From Terriglobus albidus (GTDB lineage: Bacteria; Acidobacteriota; Terriglobia; Terriglobales; Acidobacteriaceae): DNA of 64,000 nucleotides. The notes beneath the pieces were generated by a model. That model saw only the letters and a list, made by a program, of their open reading frames with translations. It had not been told where the DNA came from and made no database searches. Of this stretch, positions 8,315 through 16,302 are shown piece after piece (position 1 is the stretch's first letter; the number at the start of each line of letters is the position of its first letter). The stretch covers positions 1,054,001 to 1,118,000 of the forward strand of contig NZ_JAGTAS010000058.1 in the NCBI RefSeq assembly GCF_025685425.1, read 5' to 3'. The position numbers were made by a program, and so were the translations under genes.

Positions 8315-9151
8315 TCAACGGCCTTCAAAGAGGCATAGCCGTCCTTCATCCACAGCCGACACCGCCTTGACCCAGGACTGCGCTGCAATCTCCGCCGTGC
8401 AAGGCCCGAGGGAAGCAATCCGAATTGGCCGCTTGCGGCTCTCCTCCTCTAACCGTTGCAGCACCTCCGCCAGCATCGAGCCCCGGAACGGCGTGTACAG
8501 GTAGAAGACCGTTCCCCAGCCCAGATCAGCCTCCCTGACATCCTGCTCAAGAAAACGTGCCTGCTCCAATCCCAGGTCTGCAGCACATTGCCTCGCGGCC
8601 GCCACATAAGCAGCCTGTACTTCAATCCCGACGCTCTGACATCCGGAGAACATTGAAGCCAGCAAGGACACATGCCCCATCCCCGCACCGAAATCGACTA
8701 ACCGGTCCGTCTCCCGCAGGTCAAACCTCTCGATCAGATCGAGGATGTGTCGCGCCGGCGTTGGCTGATAAAACACCATCTCTTCTGCAAGTTCCGGCAG
8801 CTCCATCTCTGGTACGTGAAGCTGCAGCAGGCCGCTCACAATTTCGTCCAACGAGTCATACGAGAGCCCATGTCGTGGCAACTCCGTCTCTCGTTGCCCT
8901 CGCAGCCATTGCCAGACATCCGCCACGGAACCCTGCCGTATCTCCTCACGAATCGCGTCATACACGGCTGCATTGGCGGCGTCGAGGCGCGAGCGCATCG
9001 TCACAGCGCGCTGCACCCCCAAACTGCTCCGCGGCCCGGCGCTTCCCAAAAAGAAATCCAACCGGTCCAGCGCATCGATCCGCTTCCGCAGTCCATCTCT
9101 GCCAAAGAGATCCGAATCGACCTCGAGTTCCGCAAGAAAGCCATCAAGCAT
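8315..9151 (-). CDS. Class I SAM-dependent methyltransferase (278 aa)
   Basis: Soluble protein with an alpha-helical N-terminal part (about 1-125) and a C-terminal Rossmann methyltransferase domain. The SAM-binding motif I is LVDFGAGMGHVSLLAS near residue 152, followed by VGIEVQAAYVAAARQ (acidic loop residue E) and the motif IV-like VFYLYTPFRGSMLAEVL. Substrate is unknown. It starts 14 bp from a heptamer array and is followed, convergently, by a small membrane-protein gene. No operon partners. Confidence 0.85.
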   Translation of the reverse strand: MLDGFLAELEVDSDLFGRDGLRKRIDALDRLDFFLGSAGPRSSLGVQRAVTMRSRLDAANAAVYDAIREEIRQGSVADVWQWLRGQRETELPRHGLSYDSLDEIVSGLLQLHVPEMELPELAEEMVFYQPTPARHILDLIERFDLRETDRLVDFGAGMGHVSLLASMFSGCQSVGIEVQAAYVAAARQCAADLGLEQARFLEQDVREADLGWGTVFYLYTPFRGSMLAEVLQRLEEESRKRPIRIASLGPCTAEIAAQSWVKAVSAVDEGRLCLFEGR

Positions 9152-9165
9152 ATCTTTTAACTACA

Positions 9166-9262
9166 GTTGAAAGTTAAAAGTTGAAAGTTGAAGCGGTACT
9201 GCATGGGGCACGAAGAAGTCCATCAATACACCCAAGCGAGGCAACCCATAGGAGCATCGGCG
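9166..9262. repeat. Heptamer array plus diverged core repeat
   Basis: Four 7-bp units (GTTGAAA, GTTAAAA, GTTGAAA, GTTGAAG; 9166-9193) precede a roughly 65-bp core (GGTACTGCATGG, then AAGTCCATCAATACACCCA). This core is a diverged copy of that at 7703-7769. It lies between the methyltransferase promoter and the CATCTGG array. Confidence 0.6.
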
Positions 9263-9265
9263 CTC

Positions 9266-9314
9266 CATCTGGCATCTGGCATCTGGCATCTGGCATCTGG
9301 CATCTGGCATCTGG
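9266..9314 (+). repeat. Perfect tandem heptamer array (CATCTGG)7
   Basis: Seven exact copies of CATCTGG without interruption. The array lies just before the DUF1569 gene, in a frame that remains open upstream. There it would encode repeats of the heptapeptide ASGIWHL. Because 7 is not a multiple of 3, a change in copy number would shift the frame of any start located upstream. Confidence 0.95.
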
Positions 9315-9337
9315 CAACTGCCTTTACACTGTTGGCC

Positions 9338-9796
9338 GTGCGCCCTACTATCGCCAACCCAGCCGACCTCCACGCCCTGAAATCCAGGATCGCCTCCCTC
9401 ACTCCGGACGCGTCTCCGCAGTGGGGCGATATGACCGCGGCACAGGCGGTCTGCCATATGACAGACTCTCTGCTCTACGGCCTCAACCGGCGCACTATCT
9501 GTACCAGGATCAAACCTCCTCTCCCAGTCGGACTCTACAAGTGGCTGGCCCTGAACTTTCCGGCCAAATGGCCGAAAGGCGTTCCGACCACTCCCGAGAT
9601 GAAACAGGGCATCGGCGGTACGCCGCCTGCCGATTTCCAGTGCGATCGCGATGCCCTGCTGCAGGCCCTCGACGCCTTTGCCGCCAACCGGGAGAACTGG
9701 CCGCCTCACCCCATCTTTGCTGGTATGACCACCCGGGAATGGCACCGCTGGGCCTGGCTCCATACCGACCACCACCTGCGTCAGTTTGGCCGCTAA
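9338..9796 (+). CDS. DUF1569 / DinB-like family protein (152 aa)
   Basis: Matches the DUF1569 part of the DinB/YfiT helical-bundle superfamily: DLHALKSRIASLTPDASPQW, WGDMTAAQAVCHMTDSL and the C-terminal GMTTREWHRWAWLHTDHHLRQFG. The His residues in CHMTD and TDHHLRQFG are the usual metal-binding pattern of the superfamily. The frame is open back to 9188, through the CATCTGG array. The conserved domain starts after it, so GTG 9338 is chosen, although its ribosome-binding site is weak and TTG 9332 is also possible. Activity is unknown. Confidence 0.75.
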   Translation: MRPTIANPADLHALKSRIASLTPDASPQWGDMTAAQAVCHMTDSLLYGLNRRTICTRIKPPLPVGLYKWLALNFPAKWPKGVPTTPEMKQGIGGTPPADFQCDRDALLQALDAFAANRENWPPHPIFAGMTTREWHRWAWLHTDHHLRQFGR

Positions 9797-9843
9797 ACGG
9801 ACGATCCTTGGTATCCTAGATAAATCACGCTTTCAGTCAAAGA

Positions 9844-9860
9844 CGCGCAGTAACTGCGCG
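9844..9860 (+). promoter_or_regulatory. Perfect palindrome in the asd leader
   Basis: CGCGCAGTAACTGCGCG is an 8-bp perfect inverted repeat around one base, 10 nt before the asd start codon and touching its AAGGA ribosome-binding site. It could be a leader hairpin affecting translation of asd-lysC-dapB, or an operator. No known riboswitch was recognised here. Confidence 0.4.
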
Positions 9861-9870
9861 CAAGGACCGT

Positions 9871-10995
9871 ATGGAACGACGTAAAGTAGGCATCCTTGGC
9901 GCCACCGGCATGGTGGGCCAGCGCTTTATCCAACTTCTCGCCAACCACCCCTGGTTCGAGATTACATGGCTCGCGGCATCGGACCGCTCCGCCGGTAAAC
10001 CGTACGGTGAGGCCACCAACTGGAAGCTCGACACGCCGCTGCCGGCGCAGATCGCCAAAATGATCGTGCAGCCCAACACCCCGCCCACGGCGGAGCAGCT
10101 CGCGTCCGGCGAAGTGCCGCGCATTATCTTTTCGTCCGTAGATTCGCCGATCGCCAAGGAACTGGAGCCCGCTTACGCCAACGCAGGCTGCGCCGTCATC
10201 TCCAACTCCTCGGCCTTCCGCATGACTCCGGATGTTCCTCTGGTTGTGCCTGAGGTCAACTCCGATCACTTCGGTCTGCTCGAGACCCAGGTCTCACGCA
10301 GGCAGAATGGTGGCTTCCTGGTCACCAATCCAAACTGCTGCGCCATCGGCCTGGTGCTCGCTCTGGCTCCGCTGGAGCAGAAGTTCGGCATCGAGAGCCT
10401 TTTTGTGACCACCATGCAGGCTGTCTCGGGCGCCGGCTACCCCGGCGTTGCGTCCCTAGATATCCTCGGTAACGTCGTCCCCTACATCAAGAACGAAGAG
10501 GAGAAGTTGGAGGAAGAGGTCGGCAAGCTGCTCGGCGCGTTCAAGGCCGACGAAACGGCCGGCACCGGCTCCATCGACCTGCTGGACGCAAAAGTCTCGG
10601 CGCATTGCAACCGCGTGCCTGTCATCGACGGCCACACCGAGTGCGTCAGCATCAAGCTGAAGACCCCGGCCAACTACGAGCAGATGGTCGCCGCCTGGCG
10701 CGAGTTCCAGCCGCTCCGCGCACATCATCTGCCCTCGGCCCCTCTACACCCGGTCGAGTATGACGAGGCGGAAAACCGTCCCCAGCCCCGCCTGGACATC
10801 GCACGCGGTAATGGCATGGCCACCACTGTGGGCCGTCTGCGTCCGTGCTCGCTGCTGGACTGGAAGTTTGTCCTGCTTTCGCACAACACCGTTCGCGGTG
10901 CTGCAGGCGCGGCCATCCTCAACGCCGAGATCCTGGCAGTGATGGGTAAGTTCAAGTTCGCCGGCGCGCGGCAGGAAGCGCTGGTAAACGCATGA
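9871..10995 (+). CDS. asd: Aspartate-semialdehyde dehydrogenase (374 aa)
   Basis: Reduces aspartyl phosphate to aspartate semialdehyde, the second step towards lysine/diaminopimelate, threonine and methionine. The NADP-binding loop is VGILGATGMVGQRFIQLL. The catalytic cysteine lies in TNPNCCAIGLVLAL (near residue 150) and a conserved histidine in HCNRVPVIDGHTE. Length and motifs suggest the long ASADH form found in archaea, fungi and some bacteria rather than the E. coli form. The stop overlaps the lysC ATG (10992-10995), so the two are co-translated. Confidence 0.95.
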   Translation: MERRKVGILGATGMVGQRFIQLLANHPWFEITWLAASDRSAGKPYGEATNWKLDTPLPAQIAKMIVQPNTPPTAEQLASGEVPRIIFSSVDSPIAKELEPAYANAGCAVISNSSAFRMTPDVPLVVPEVNSDHFGLLETQVSRRQNGGFLVTNPNCCAIGLVLALAPLEQKFGIESLFVTTMQAVSGAGYPGVASLDILGNVVPYIKNEEEKLEEEVGKLLGAFKADETAGTGSIDLLDAKVSAHCNRVPVIDGHTECVSIKLKTPANYEQMVAAWREFQPLRAHHLPSAPLHPVEYDEAENRPQPRLDIARGNGMATTVGRLRPCSLLDWKFVLLSHNTVRGAAGAAILNAEILAVMGKFKFAGARQEALVNA

Positions 10996-12440
10996 GCACA
11001 CCCCGCAATCACATCGTCGTTATGAAGTTCGGCGGCACCTCGGTTGAGGACGCCAAAGCGATCGACCGTACCGCCGCCATCGTCCGCACCCGCACCGAGA
11101 AGGGCCTTTCTCCGGTTGTTGTCGTCTCTGCCATGGCCAAGGTTACGGACCAGCTTCTGGCAGCCGCTGCTGCGGCCGGTAAGGGCGACAAGATGGGCGC
11201 ACTTGCGATCTCTGCCCGTTTGCGCAATCGGCATATCGACACGGCCGCTGAACTGCTGGACAACGAGCGTTTCACCGCGCTGCAGCCAGTCATTGGCAAT
11301 GAGTTCGACTCACTTGACGATCTGCTGCGCGGCATTGCGGCGGTTGGCGAGCTCACACCGCGCACGACGGACAATGTCGTCAGCTACGGTGAGCGCCTTT
11401 CGTCGCGGATGGTTGCTGCTGCCTTCGATCAGCGCGGTTTGAACGGCATTCATCATGATGCGCGCGAATCTATCATCACTGACTCCGCCTTCGGCAAGGC
11501 CAAACCGCTCAGTGACAAAATCGAAGAGAAGTTGGTCGCAAATGTTCTGCCATTGATCGACGCCGGCAAGACGCCGGTCATGGGTGGCTTCATCGGCTCC
11601 AATGAGCAAGGTATTACGACCACTCTTGGCCGTGGCGGTTCTGACTACACTGGTGCTCTGATCGGTGGCGGTCTGCATGCCGGAGCGATCGAGATCTGGA
11701 CCGACGTCAACGGCATCATGACGACCGATCCGCGCATCACCTCCGATGCGCTCCGGGTAAAGACCATCAGCTTCGAAGAAGCGGCTGAGCTTGCTTACTT
11801 CGGTGCAAAGGTGCTGCATCCCGCGACGATCCTCCCGGCTGTTCAGAAGAACATCCCCGTCTGGGTGCTCAATTCGCGCAATGCGGCGAACGAAGGCACC
11901 AAGATCATCGCTGCCGCTCCGCCCTGCAAGTCGCCCTTCAAGTGCATTGCAGCGAAGCGCAAGCTGACCATCATCGACATCGTCAGCTCCGGCATGCTGA
12001 TGTCGCACGGCTACATGAAGGCCGTCTTCGATATCTTCGACCGGCACAAGGTAGTCGTCGATATGGTTTCCACCTCTGAGGTTTCGATCTCGCTGACTGT
12101 CGATTCGACTATTGGTCTCGATGCGGTGATTGAAGATCTCAGCGCGATCGCCGACGTCAAGCTGGATCCGAATAAGGCTCTTATCTGCCTGGTGGGTGAG
12201 GATATCCGCGGTCATGCCGGTATCTCCGGTCAGGTCTTTACGGCTGTCAGCCATGTGAATGTGCGCATGATCAGCCAGGGAGCCAGCGAAATCAATATGA
12301 GCTTCATGATTGAAGAGGCGGATGTGGAGGAGGCGGTGCGCTCGCTGCACAAGAAGTTCTTCGCCAATCCCGACCCCAGTGTCTTCGATGTGGAAGCTCG
12401 CGCCGCAGCACAGACCGAACCTGCAACCGCAAAAGCCTGA
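10992..12440 (+). CDS. lysC: Aspartate kinase (482 aa)
   Basis: Phosphorylates aspartate, the committed step of the aspartate family pathway. The kinase domain (about 1-310) begins VVMKFGGTSVEDAKAI and holds TLGRGGSDYTGALIGGGL and IWTDVNGIMTTDPR. The C-terminus (about 320-470) carries two ACT domains (TIIDIVSSGMLMSHGYMKAV; ALICLVGEDIRGHAGISGQV). Family members with this layout are feedback-regulated by lysine and/or threonine. It is not fused to homoserine dehydrogenase. It lies in the asd-lysC-dapB operon, 15 bp before dapB. Confidence 0.96.
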   Translation: MSTPRNHIVVMKFGGTSVEDAKAIDRTAAIVRTRTEKGLSPVVVVSAMAKVTDQLLAAAAAAGKGDKMGALAISARLRNRHIDTAAELLDNERFTALQPVIGNEFDSLDDLLRGIAAVGELTPRTTDNVVSYGERLSSRMVAAAFDQRGLNGIHHDARESIITDSAFGKAKPLSDKIEEKLVANVLPLIDAGKTPVMGGFIGSNEQGITTTLGRGGSDYTGALIGGGLHAGAIEIWTDVNGIMTTDPRITSDALRVKTISFEEAAELAYFGAKVLHPATILPAVQKNIPVWVLNSRNAANEGTKIIAAAPPCKSPFKCIAAKRKLTIIDIVSSGMLMSHGYMKAVFDIFDRHKVVVDMVSTSEVSISLTVDSTIGLDAVIEDLSAIADVKLDPNKALICLVGEDIRGHAGISGQVFTAVSHVNVRMISQGASEINMSFMIEEADVEEAVRSLHKKFFANPDPSVFDVEARAAAQTEPATAKA

Positions 12441-12455
12441 TCAGAGAGATCATTG

Positions 12456-13130
12456 ATGCGTATCCTCGTCCTGGGACACGGTAAGACCGGTAAGCTTGTC
12501 GCCGACGTCGCGCATGAGCGCGGCCATGGCGTGCACGTTCTCGATGCGAAAGAGAACCCTAACGCCGCCGCGCTGACGCCTCCATTCGTCACCGGCTTCG
12601 ATGTAGTGATCGATTTCACTACGCCCGAAGCCGTCATTCCCAACCTGCGCGCCTGTCTCGCGACCGGCGCTCGCGTTGTGGTGGGCACTACGGGCTGGTA
12701 CGAGAAGCTTGCTGACATGCGCAGCTTGGCCGAACGCAAAGAGGCCGGTCTGCTCTACGGCACGAACTACTCCATCGGAACCCAGGTGATGTTCCAGGCT
12801 GCTGCGGTTCTTGCCAAGGGACTCGCAAAGGCCGGCTACACGTTCACGGTTGACGAGACCCACCACGTCACCAAACTCGATGCTCCCAGCGGAACCGCGA
12901 TCAGCCTGCAAAAGGCTCTTGGTGGAGTAGATGCTCCGATCACCAGCCATCGCGAAGGTGACGCCATCGGTCTCCACACGCTGACAGCAACCTCCAAAGG
13001 CGACAGGATCGTTCTAACCCACGAGGCTTTCAGCCGTCGCGCCTTCGCCGACGGAGCCGTCCGGGCTGCCGAATGGCTTTCGACACGCAAAGGCTGCTAC
13101 GACTTCAAGGACATCTTCTCGGAACTGTAA
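12456..13130 (+). CDS. dapB: 4-hydroxy-tetrahydrodipicolinate reductase (224 aa)
   Basis: NAD(P)H-dependent reductase in diaminopimelate/lysine synthesis. The nucleotide-binding N-terminus is MRILVLGHGKTGKLVADVA. VVIDFTTPEAV and VVGTTGWYEKL are conserved. The signature VDETHHVTKLDAPSGTA contains the substrate-binding HH and the K of the active site. At 224 aa it is shorter than the 265-270 aa E. coli form, like the compact versions of several soil phyla. TTG 12453 directly precedes the chosen ATG. A strong terminator follows the stop. Confidence 0.94.
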   Translation: MRILVLGHGKTGKLVADVAHERGHGVHVLDAKENPNAAALTPPFVTGFDVVIDFTTPEAVIPNLRACLATGARVVVGTTGWYEKLADMRSLAERKEAGLLYGTNYSIGTQVMFQAAAVLAKGLAKAGYTFTVDETHHVTKLDAPSGTAISLQKALGGVDAPITSHREGDAIGLHTLTATSKGDRIVLTHEAFSRRAFADGAVRAAEWLSTRKGCYDFKDIFSEL

Positions 13131-13142
13131 GTGAAACCAAAG

Positions 13143-13182
13143 CCAAACCGCGGTCCTGGATCAGGACCGCGGTTTGGTTTTA
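13143..13182 (+). terminator. Rho-independent terminator after dapB
   Basis: A perfect 16-bp stem (CCAAACCGCGGTCCTG / CAGGACCGCGGTTTGG) with the 3-nt loop GAT is followed by TTTT. It starts 13 nt after the dapB stop and closes the asd-lysC-dapB operon. Confidence 0.93.
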
Positions 13183-13265
13183 ACCCGGTGATCTACTCGT
13201 GCACTTCCCGGATCACATCTTCCGGACTTGCGGAGCAGCCGATCGGCTCCTACCCTAGAAACACT

Positions 13266-14534
13266 ATGTCTTCTGCAACCGTTCTTGCTCCCGTTGCTCC
13301 TAAAACCTTCGAAGAAAAGCTCGACGCCCTTGCACTGGTCACTGTCCGTGTCGGTCTCAACCTTCGCGCCGGACAGGAACTGGTCATCACCGCTCCCATG
13401 GAAGCTCTCCCCTTTGTTCGCCGCATCACGGAACACGCCTACAAGGCCGGCGCCACGCTGGTGACTACGCTGTTCAACGATGATGAGCTTACCCTGGCGC
13501 GCTACCAGTACGCGCCGGACGAAAGTTTCGATAAAACCGCGGTCTGGCTCTCCGAGGGCATTGCCAATGCCTATCGTTCCGGCGCTGCACGACTCGGCAT
13601 TACTGGAGCCAATCCCTCCCTGCTTGCCGGACAGGACCCAGGCAAGGTCTCCCGCGCCAATGTCGCTGCCAGCAAAGCCGCCAAGCCGGCGATGGAGATC
13701 ATCACCCGTCACGAGATCAACTGGACGATCGTCGCCTGCGCAACCCCGGCATGGGCAAAGCTCGTCTTTCCTGACCTTCCGGAACAAGAGGCGGTAGCGA
13801 AGTTGTGGGATGCCATCTTCGCCGCCTCGCGCAGCGACCAGCCCGATCCAGTCGCCGCCTGGGAGACACATGGCGGCCGTCTAAAGGAGCGTGTGGATTT
13901 CCTGAACAACAAGCGCTACTACGCGCTTCGGTTCCACTCAAACGACGGCCTCACCGACGTGACTGTAGGCCTGGCGGATAACCATCTGTGGGCAGGCGGT
14001 GGAACGACCGCCGGCAACGGGGTCTACTGCCAGCCGAATATCCCGACGGAAGAGTGCTTCACCACACCCCATAAAGATCGCGTGAACGGCCGCGTGCGTG
14101 CTTCAAAACCGCTCTCCCATCAGGGAACGCTCATCGAGAACATCTCGGTTCACTTTGAAAATGGCCGCATCGTCGACGCCTCCGCCTCTGCAGGAGAAGA
14201 GGCCCTGAAGAAGCTGATTTCCACCGACGAGGGCGCAGCCCGGCTCGGCGAAGTTGCCCTTGTTCCACACCACTCCCCGATTGCAGAGAGCGGCCTGTTG
14301 TTCTGGAACACGCTCTTCGATGAGAACGCGGCCAGCCACATCGCACTTGGTCAGGCCTACTCCACCTGCATCATCGGCGGCGAGAAGATGAGCGAAGAGG
14401 AACTAAACAAACTTGGCGCCAACAGCTCTCTGATCCACGTGGACTGGATGATCGGCAACGCCAAGATGAATGTCGATGGCGTATACGCCGACGGTTCCAG
14501 CGAACCGCTGATGCGCAACGGAAACTGGGCCTAG
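13266..14534 (+). CDS. M29 family aminopeptidase (422 aa)
   Basis: Metallo-aminopeptidase of family M29 (AmpS/aminopeptidase T type), which removes N-terminal residues from peptides using a two-metal centre. Landmarks are EKLDALALVTVRVGLNLRAGQELVI, NIPTEECFTTPHKDRVNGRV with a metal-ligand glutamate, ALVPHHSPIAESGLLFWNTLFDENAASHIALGQ and VDWMIGNAKMNVDGV. The frame is open 45 codons upstream, across the terminator. ATG 13266 gives the usual length of about 410-420 aa. It sits between dapB and dapA but is separated from both by hairpins, so it is probably its own unit. Confidence 0.93.
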   Translation: MSSATVLAPVAPKTFEEKLDALALVTVRVGLNLRAGQELVITAPMEALPFVRRITEHAYKAGATLVTTLFNDDELTLARYQYAPDESFDKTAVWLSEGIANAYRSGAARLGITGANPSLLAGQDPGKVSRANVAASKAAKPAMEIITRHEINWTIVACATPAWAKLVFPDLPEQEAVAKLWDAIFAASRSDQPDPVAAWETHGGRLKERVDFLNNKRYYALRFHSNDGLTDVTVGLADNHLWAGGGTTAGNGVYCQPNIPTEECFTTPHKDRVNGRVRASKPLSHQGTLIENISVHFENGRIVDASASAGEEALKKLISTDEGAARLGEVALVPHHSPIAESGLLFWNTLFDENAASHIALGQAYSTCIIGGEKMSEEELNKLGANSSLIHVDWMIGNAKMNVDGVYADGSSEPLMRNGNWA

Positions 14535-14550
14535 AACACAGCTGCATCAG

Positions 14551-14608
14551 TGCCCATGTCCCTTTTGGGGCATGGGCATCGCTTCGCGCCACACGCCTTA
14601 GCGTGTGG
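14551..14608 (+). terminator. Two adjacent hairpins after the aminopeptidase gene
   Basis: Stem TGCCCATG / CATGGGCA (14551-14578) resembles the GGGGCACCC-type repeat hairpins. A second perfect 8-bp stem CCACACGC-CTTA-GCGTGTGG lies at 14589-14608. There is no T-tract right behind, so termination is only a possibility; repeat remnants are the alternative. Confidence 0.45.
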
Positions 14609-14790
14609 CTTCAGCTAGAGCGTATCGACATACAGGGTTGTTTTTGTCTGTCATTTCGCACCGATAGCGGAGAAATCTGCTTTTTCCTGCTGACTGCAGT
14701 GGTGACGACCCTGTGGGTAACTCAACCTTTGCGACGAACCGTCGTCCTTCCTGACAAGCACCCGCCCGCAACGGTAAACTAGCATTTGTT
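14609..14790. promoter_or_regulatory. Leader of dapA with a dispersed-repeat remnant
   Basis: 14657-14687 reads GTCATTTCGC, then GGAGAAATCTGCTT, a repeat type also seen at 56535-56571. A possible promoter is CTGACA (14751-14756), an 18-bp spacer and TAAACT (14775-14780). It would start transcription just before the dapA ATG at 14791. Both hexamers are imperfect. Confidence 0.35.
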
Positions 14791-15711
14791 ATGGACCTAC
14801 AAGGCTGCGGGACAGCGCTGATTACGCCCTTCCGACCAGACAACACACTCGACGAACCTGCGATTAGCTCTCTGGTTCACTGGCAGATCGATTCCGGCAT
14901 CAGCTTTCTGGTCGCCGCTGGTTCTACTGGAGAAGCTTCGACGCTTACCGAGTACGAGACCGTCCGCCTGATCGAGACGGTTGTCGGCTCAGCGGCAGGG
15001 CGGGTTCCCGTGCTGGCCGGGTGCACCCATAACAACACGGCAGAGGCGGTTGCGCGCGTTGGAAAGCTTTCCCGCATTCCCGGTCTCTCGGCCATCCTGA
15101 CAGCAAATCCCTACTACAACAAGCCTTCCCAAGAAGGTCAGTACCTTCACTTCAAGGCAATTGCTGACGCATCCCTTCTGCCGGTAGTGCTCTATAACAT
15201 CCCGGGCCGGACAGCAGCGAATCTTGAGCCGGCTACAGTGCTTCGCCTGGCCGAACACAACAACATCATCGGCATCAAGGAGAGCTCCGGCAATATAGCG
15301 CAGATCTCTGAGATGATTGCCACGGCTCCCCGCAACTTCCGTGTCTTTGCCGGTGACGATGGCATTGCTCTGCCGGCCATTGCTCAGGGGGCATCTGGAC
15401 TTATCTCTGTCGGTTCCAACGTCATTCCACGCCATATGGCGCAGATGATCGATGCCGCACTGAATAACGACTGGTCAACAGCTCGCCGCATTCAGAGGCA
15501 CTACAGCAAATTTCTTAACGCGCTTTACTGGGAGCCCAATCCCGCTCCGACCAAAGCGATTCTGACCCTGATGGGCAAAATCCACGGTGGCCTTCGCCTG
15601 CCCATGACGGAGGTCTCACCTGTCACTCGCAGGAAACTCGATATCCTCATTGGAGAGCTTGGCCTATTGGTCGATGCCTTGCCTACGGGAGAAGATCTGC
15701 GCGTTTTTTAA
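14791..15711 (+). CDS. dapA: 4-hydroxy-tetrahydrodipicolinate synthase (306 aa)
   Basis: Condenses pyruvate and aspartate semialdehyde, the first step specific to diaminopimelate/lysine. TIM-barrel family signatures: GCGTALITPF, VAAGSTGEASTLT, ANPYYNKPSQEG, VLYNIPGRTA with the catalytic tyrosine, and the Schiff-base lysine in GIKESSGN (near residue 165). Then GDDGIALP. Length is normal. It is transcribed alone, although the other dap genes lie on either side. Confidence 0.96.
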   Translation: MDLQGCGTALITPFRPDNTLDEPAISSLVHWQIDSGISFLVAAGSTGEASTLTEYETVRLIETVVGSAAGRVPVLAGCTHNNTAEAVARVGKLSRIPGLSAILTANPYYNKPSQEGQYLHFKAIADASLLPVVLYNIPGRTAANLEPATVLRLAEHNNIIGIKESSGNIAQISEMIATAPRNFRVFAGDDGIALPAIAQGASGLISVGSNVIPRHMAQMIDAALNNDWSTARRIQRHYSKFLNALYWEPNPAPTKAILTLMGKIHGGLRLPMTEVSPVTRRKLDILIGELGLLVDALPTGEDLRVF

Positions 15712-15730
15712 ATCTGTAATGAATGATTTC

Positions 15731-15755
15731 CAGGATATGGATTTTCCATGTCCTG
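15731..15755 (+). terminator. Possible terminator hairpin after dapA
   Basis: An 11-bp stem (CAGGATATGGA / TCCATGTCCTG, one wobble pair) with a TTT loop starts 20 nt after the dapA stop. No T-tract follows, so the function is uncertain. Confidence 0.4.
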
Positions 15756-15876
15756 CATCGGGCAAACTTCCACAGCTCAATCAGCGTCAGAGTATCGGGC
15801 CTTGTAGATGGGACCTTGGCAATTAACAGCCGATTCACTTTACGCACGTTTCACCTGAGTACGAGAAGTTGCTGTC

Positions 15877-16302
15877 ATGGATTCGCAGTTCCCTCATCGC
15901 ACCATCCTGCTCGTCGACGATGATTCCGATATCCGGTCGCTCTACAAAGCGTTCCTGCGGCATGCGGGTTACACCGTCTTGAGTTGCCACAATGCGCATC
16001 GTGCGGCGGAGGTCTTTGCCAGCCGGCCGGACATCGATCTATTGGTAACCGACATTCACATGCCTGAGAGTTCGGGCGTGGAACTGGCCCAGACACTCAC
16101 GGCGGCAAAGCCTGAGATGCCGGTCATCCTGATCAGCGGCGAAGATGTGGGTCAGAGCCGGGCGGCGGAGATTCTTTCCCGATCCTGGCGCTTCGTACAG
16201 AAACCTGTCAGTCTGCCTTATCTTCTGGATCTAATCCATACACTGCTGACGCCATCACGAAACCGGCGTGGATACAAACCGAGGTTACCTATCCCGGCCT
16301 AG
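15877..16302 (+). CDS. Stand-alone receiver-domain response regulator (141 aa)
   Basis: A single receiver domain without an output domain: acidic pair in ILLVDDDSDIRSLYKAFL, the phospho-acceptor Asp in LLVTDIHMPESSGVEL (near residue 57), the switch Ser in PVILISGED and the conserved Lys in FVQKPVS. Such proteins usually relay phosphate or bind a partner directly. No histidine kinase gene is adjacent. It is convergent with the esterase gene, and their last four bases overlap. Confidence 0.92.
   Translation: MDSQFPHRTILLVDDDSDIRSLYKAFLRHAGYTVLSCHNAHRAAEVFASRPDIDLLVTDIHMPESSGVELAQTLTAAKPEMPVILISGEDVGQSRAAEILSRSWRFVQKPVSLPYLLDLIHTLLTPSRNRRGYKPRLPIPA

Noticed and set aside
9266-9314. CRISPR-like array
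   Set aside because: Units are 7 bp without spacers and no cas genes are present, so it is a tandem microsatellite-like array.
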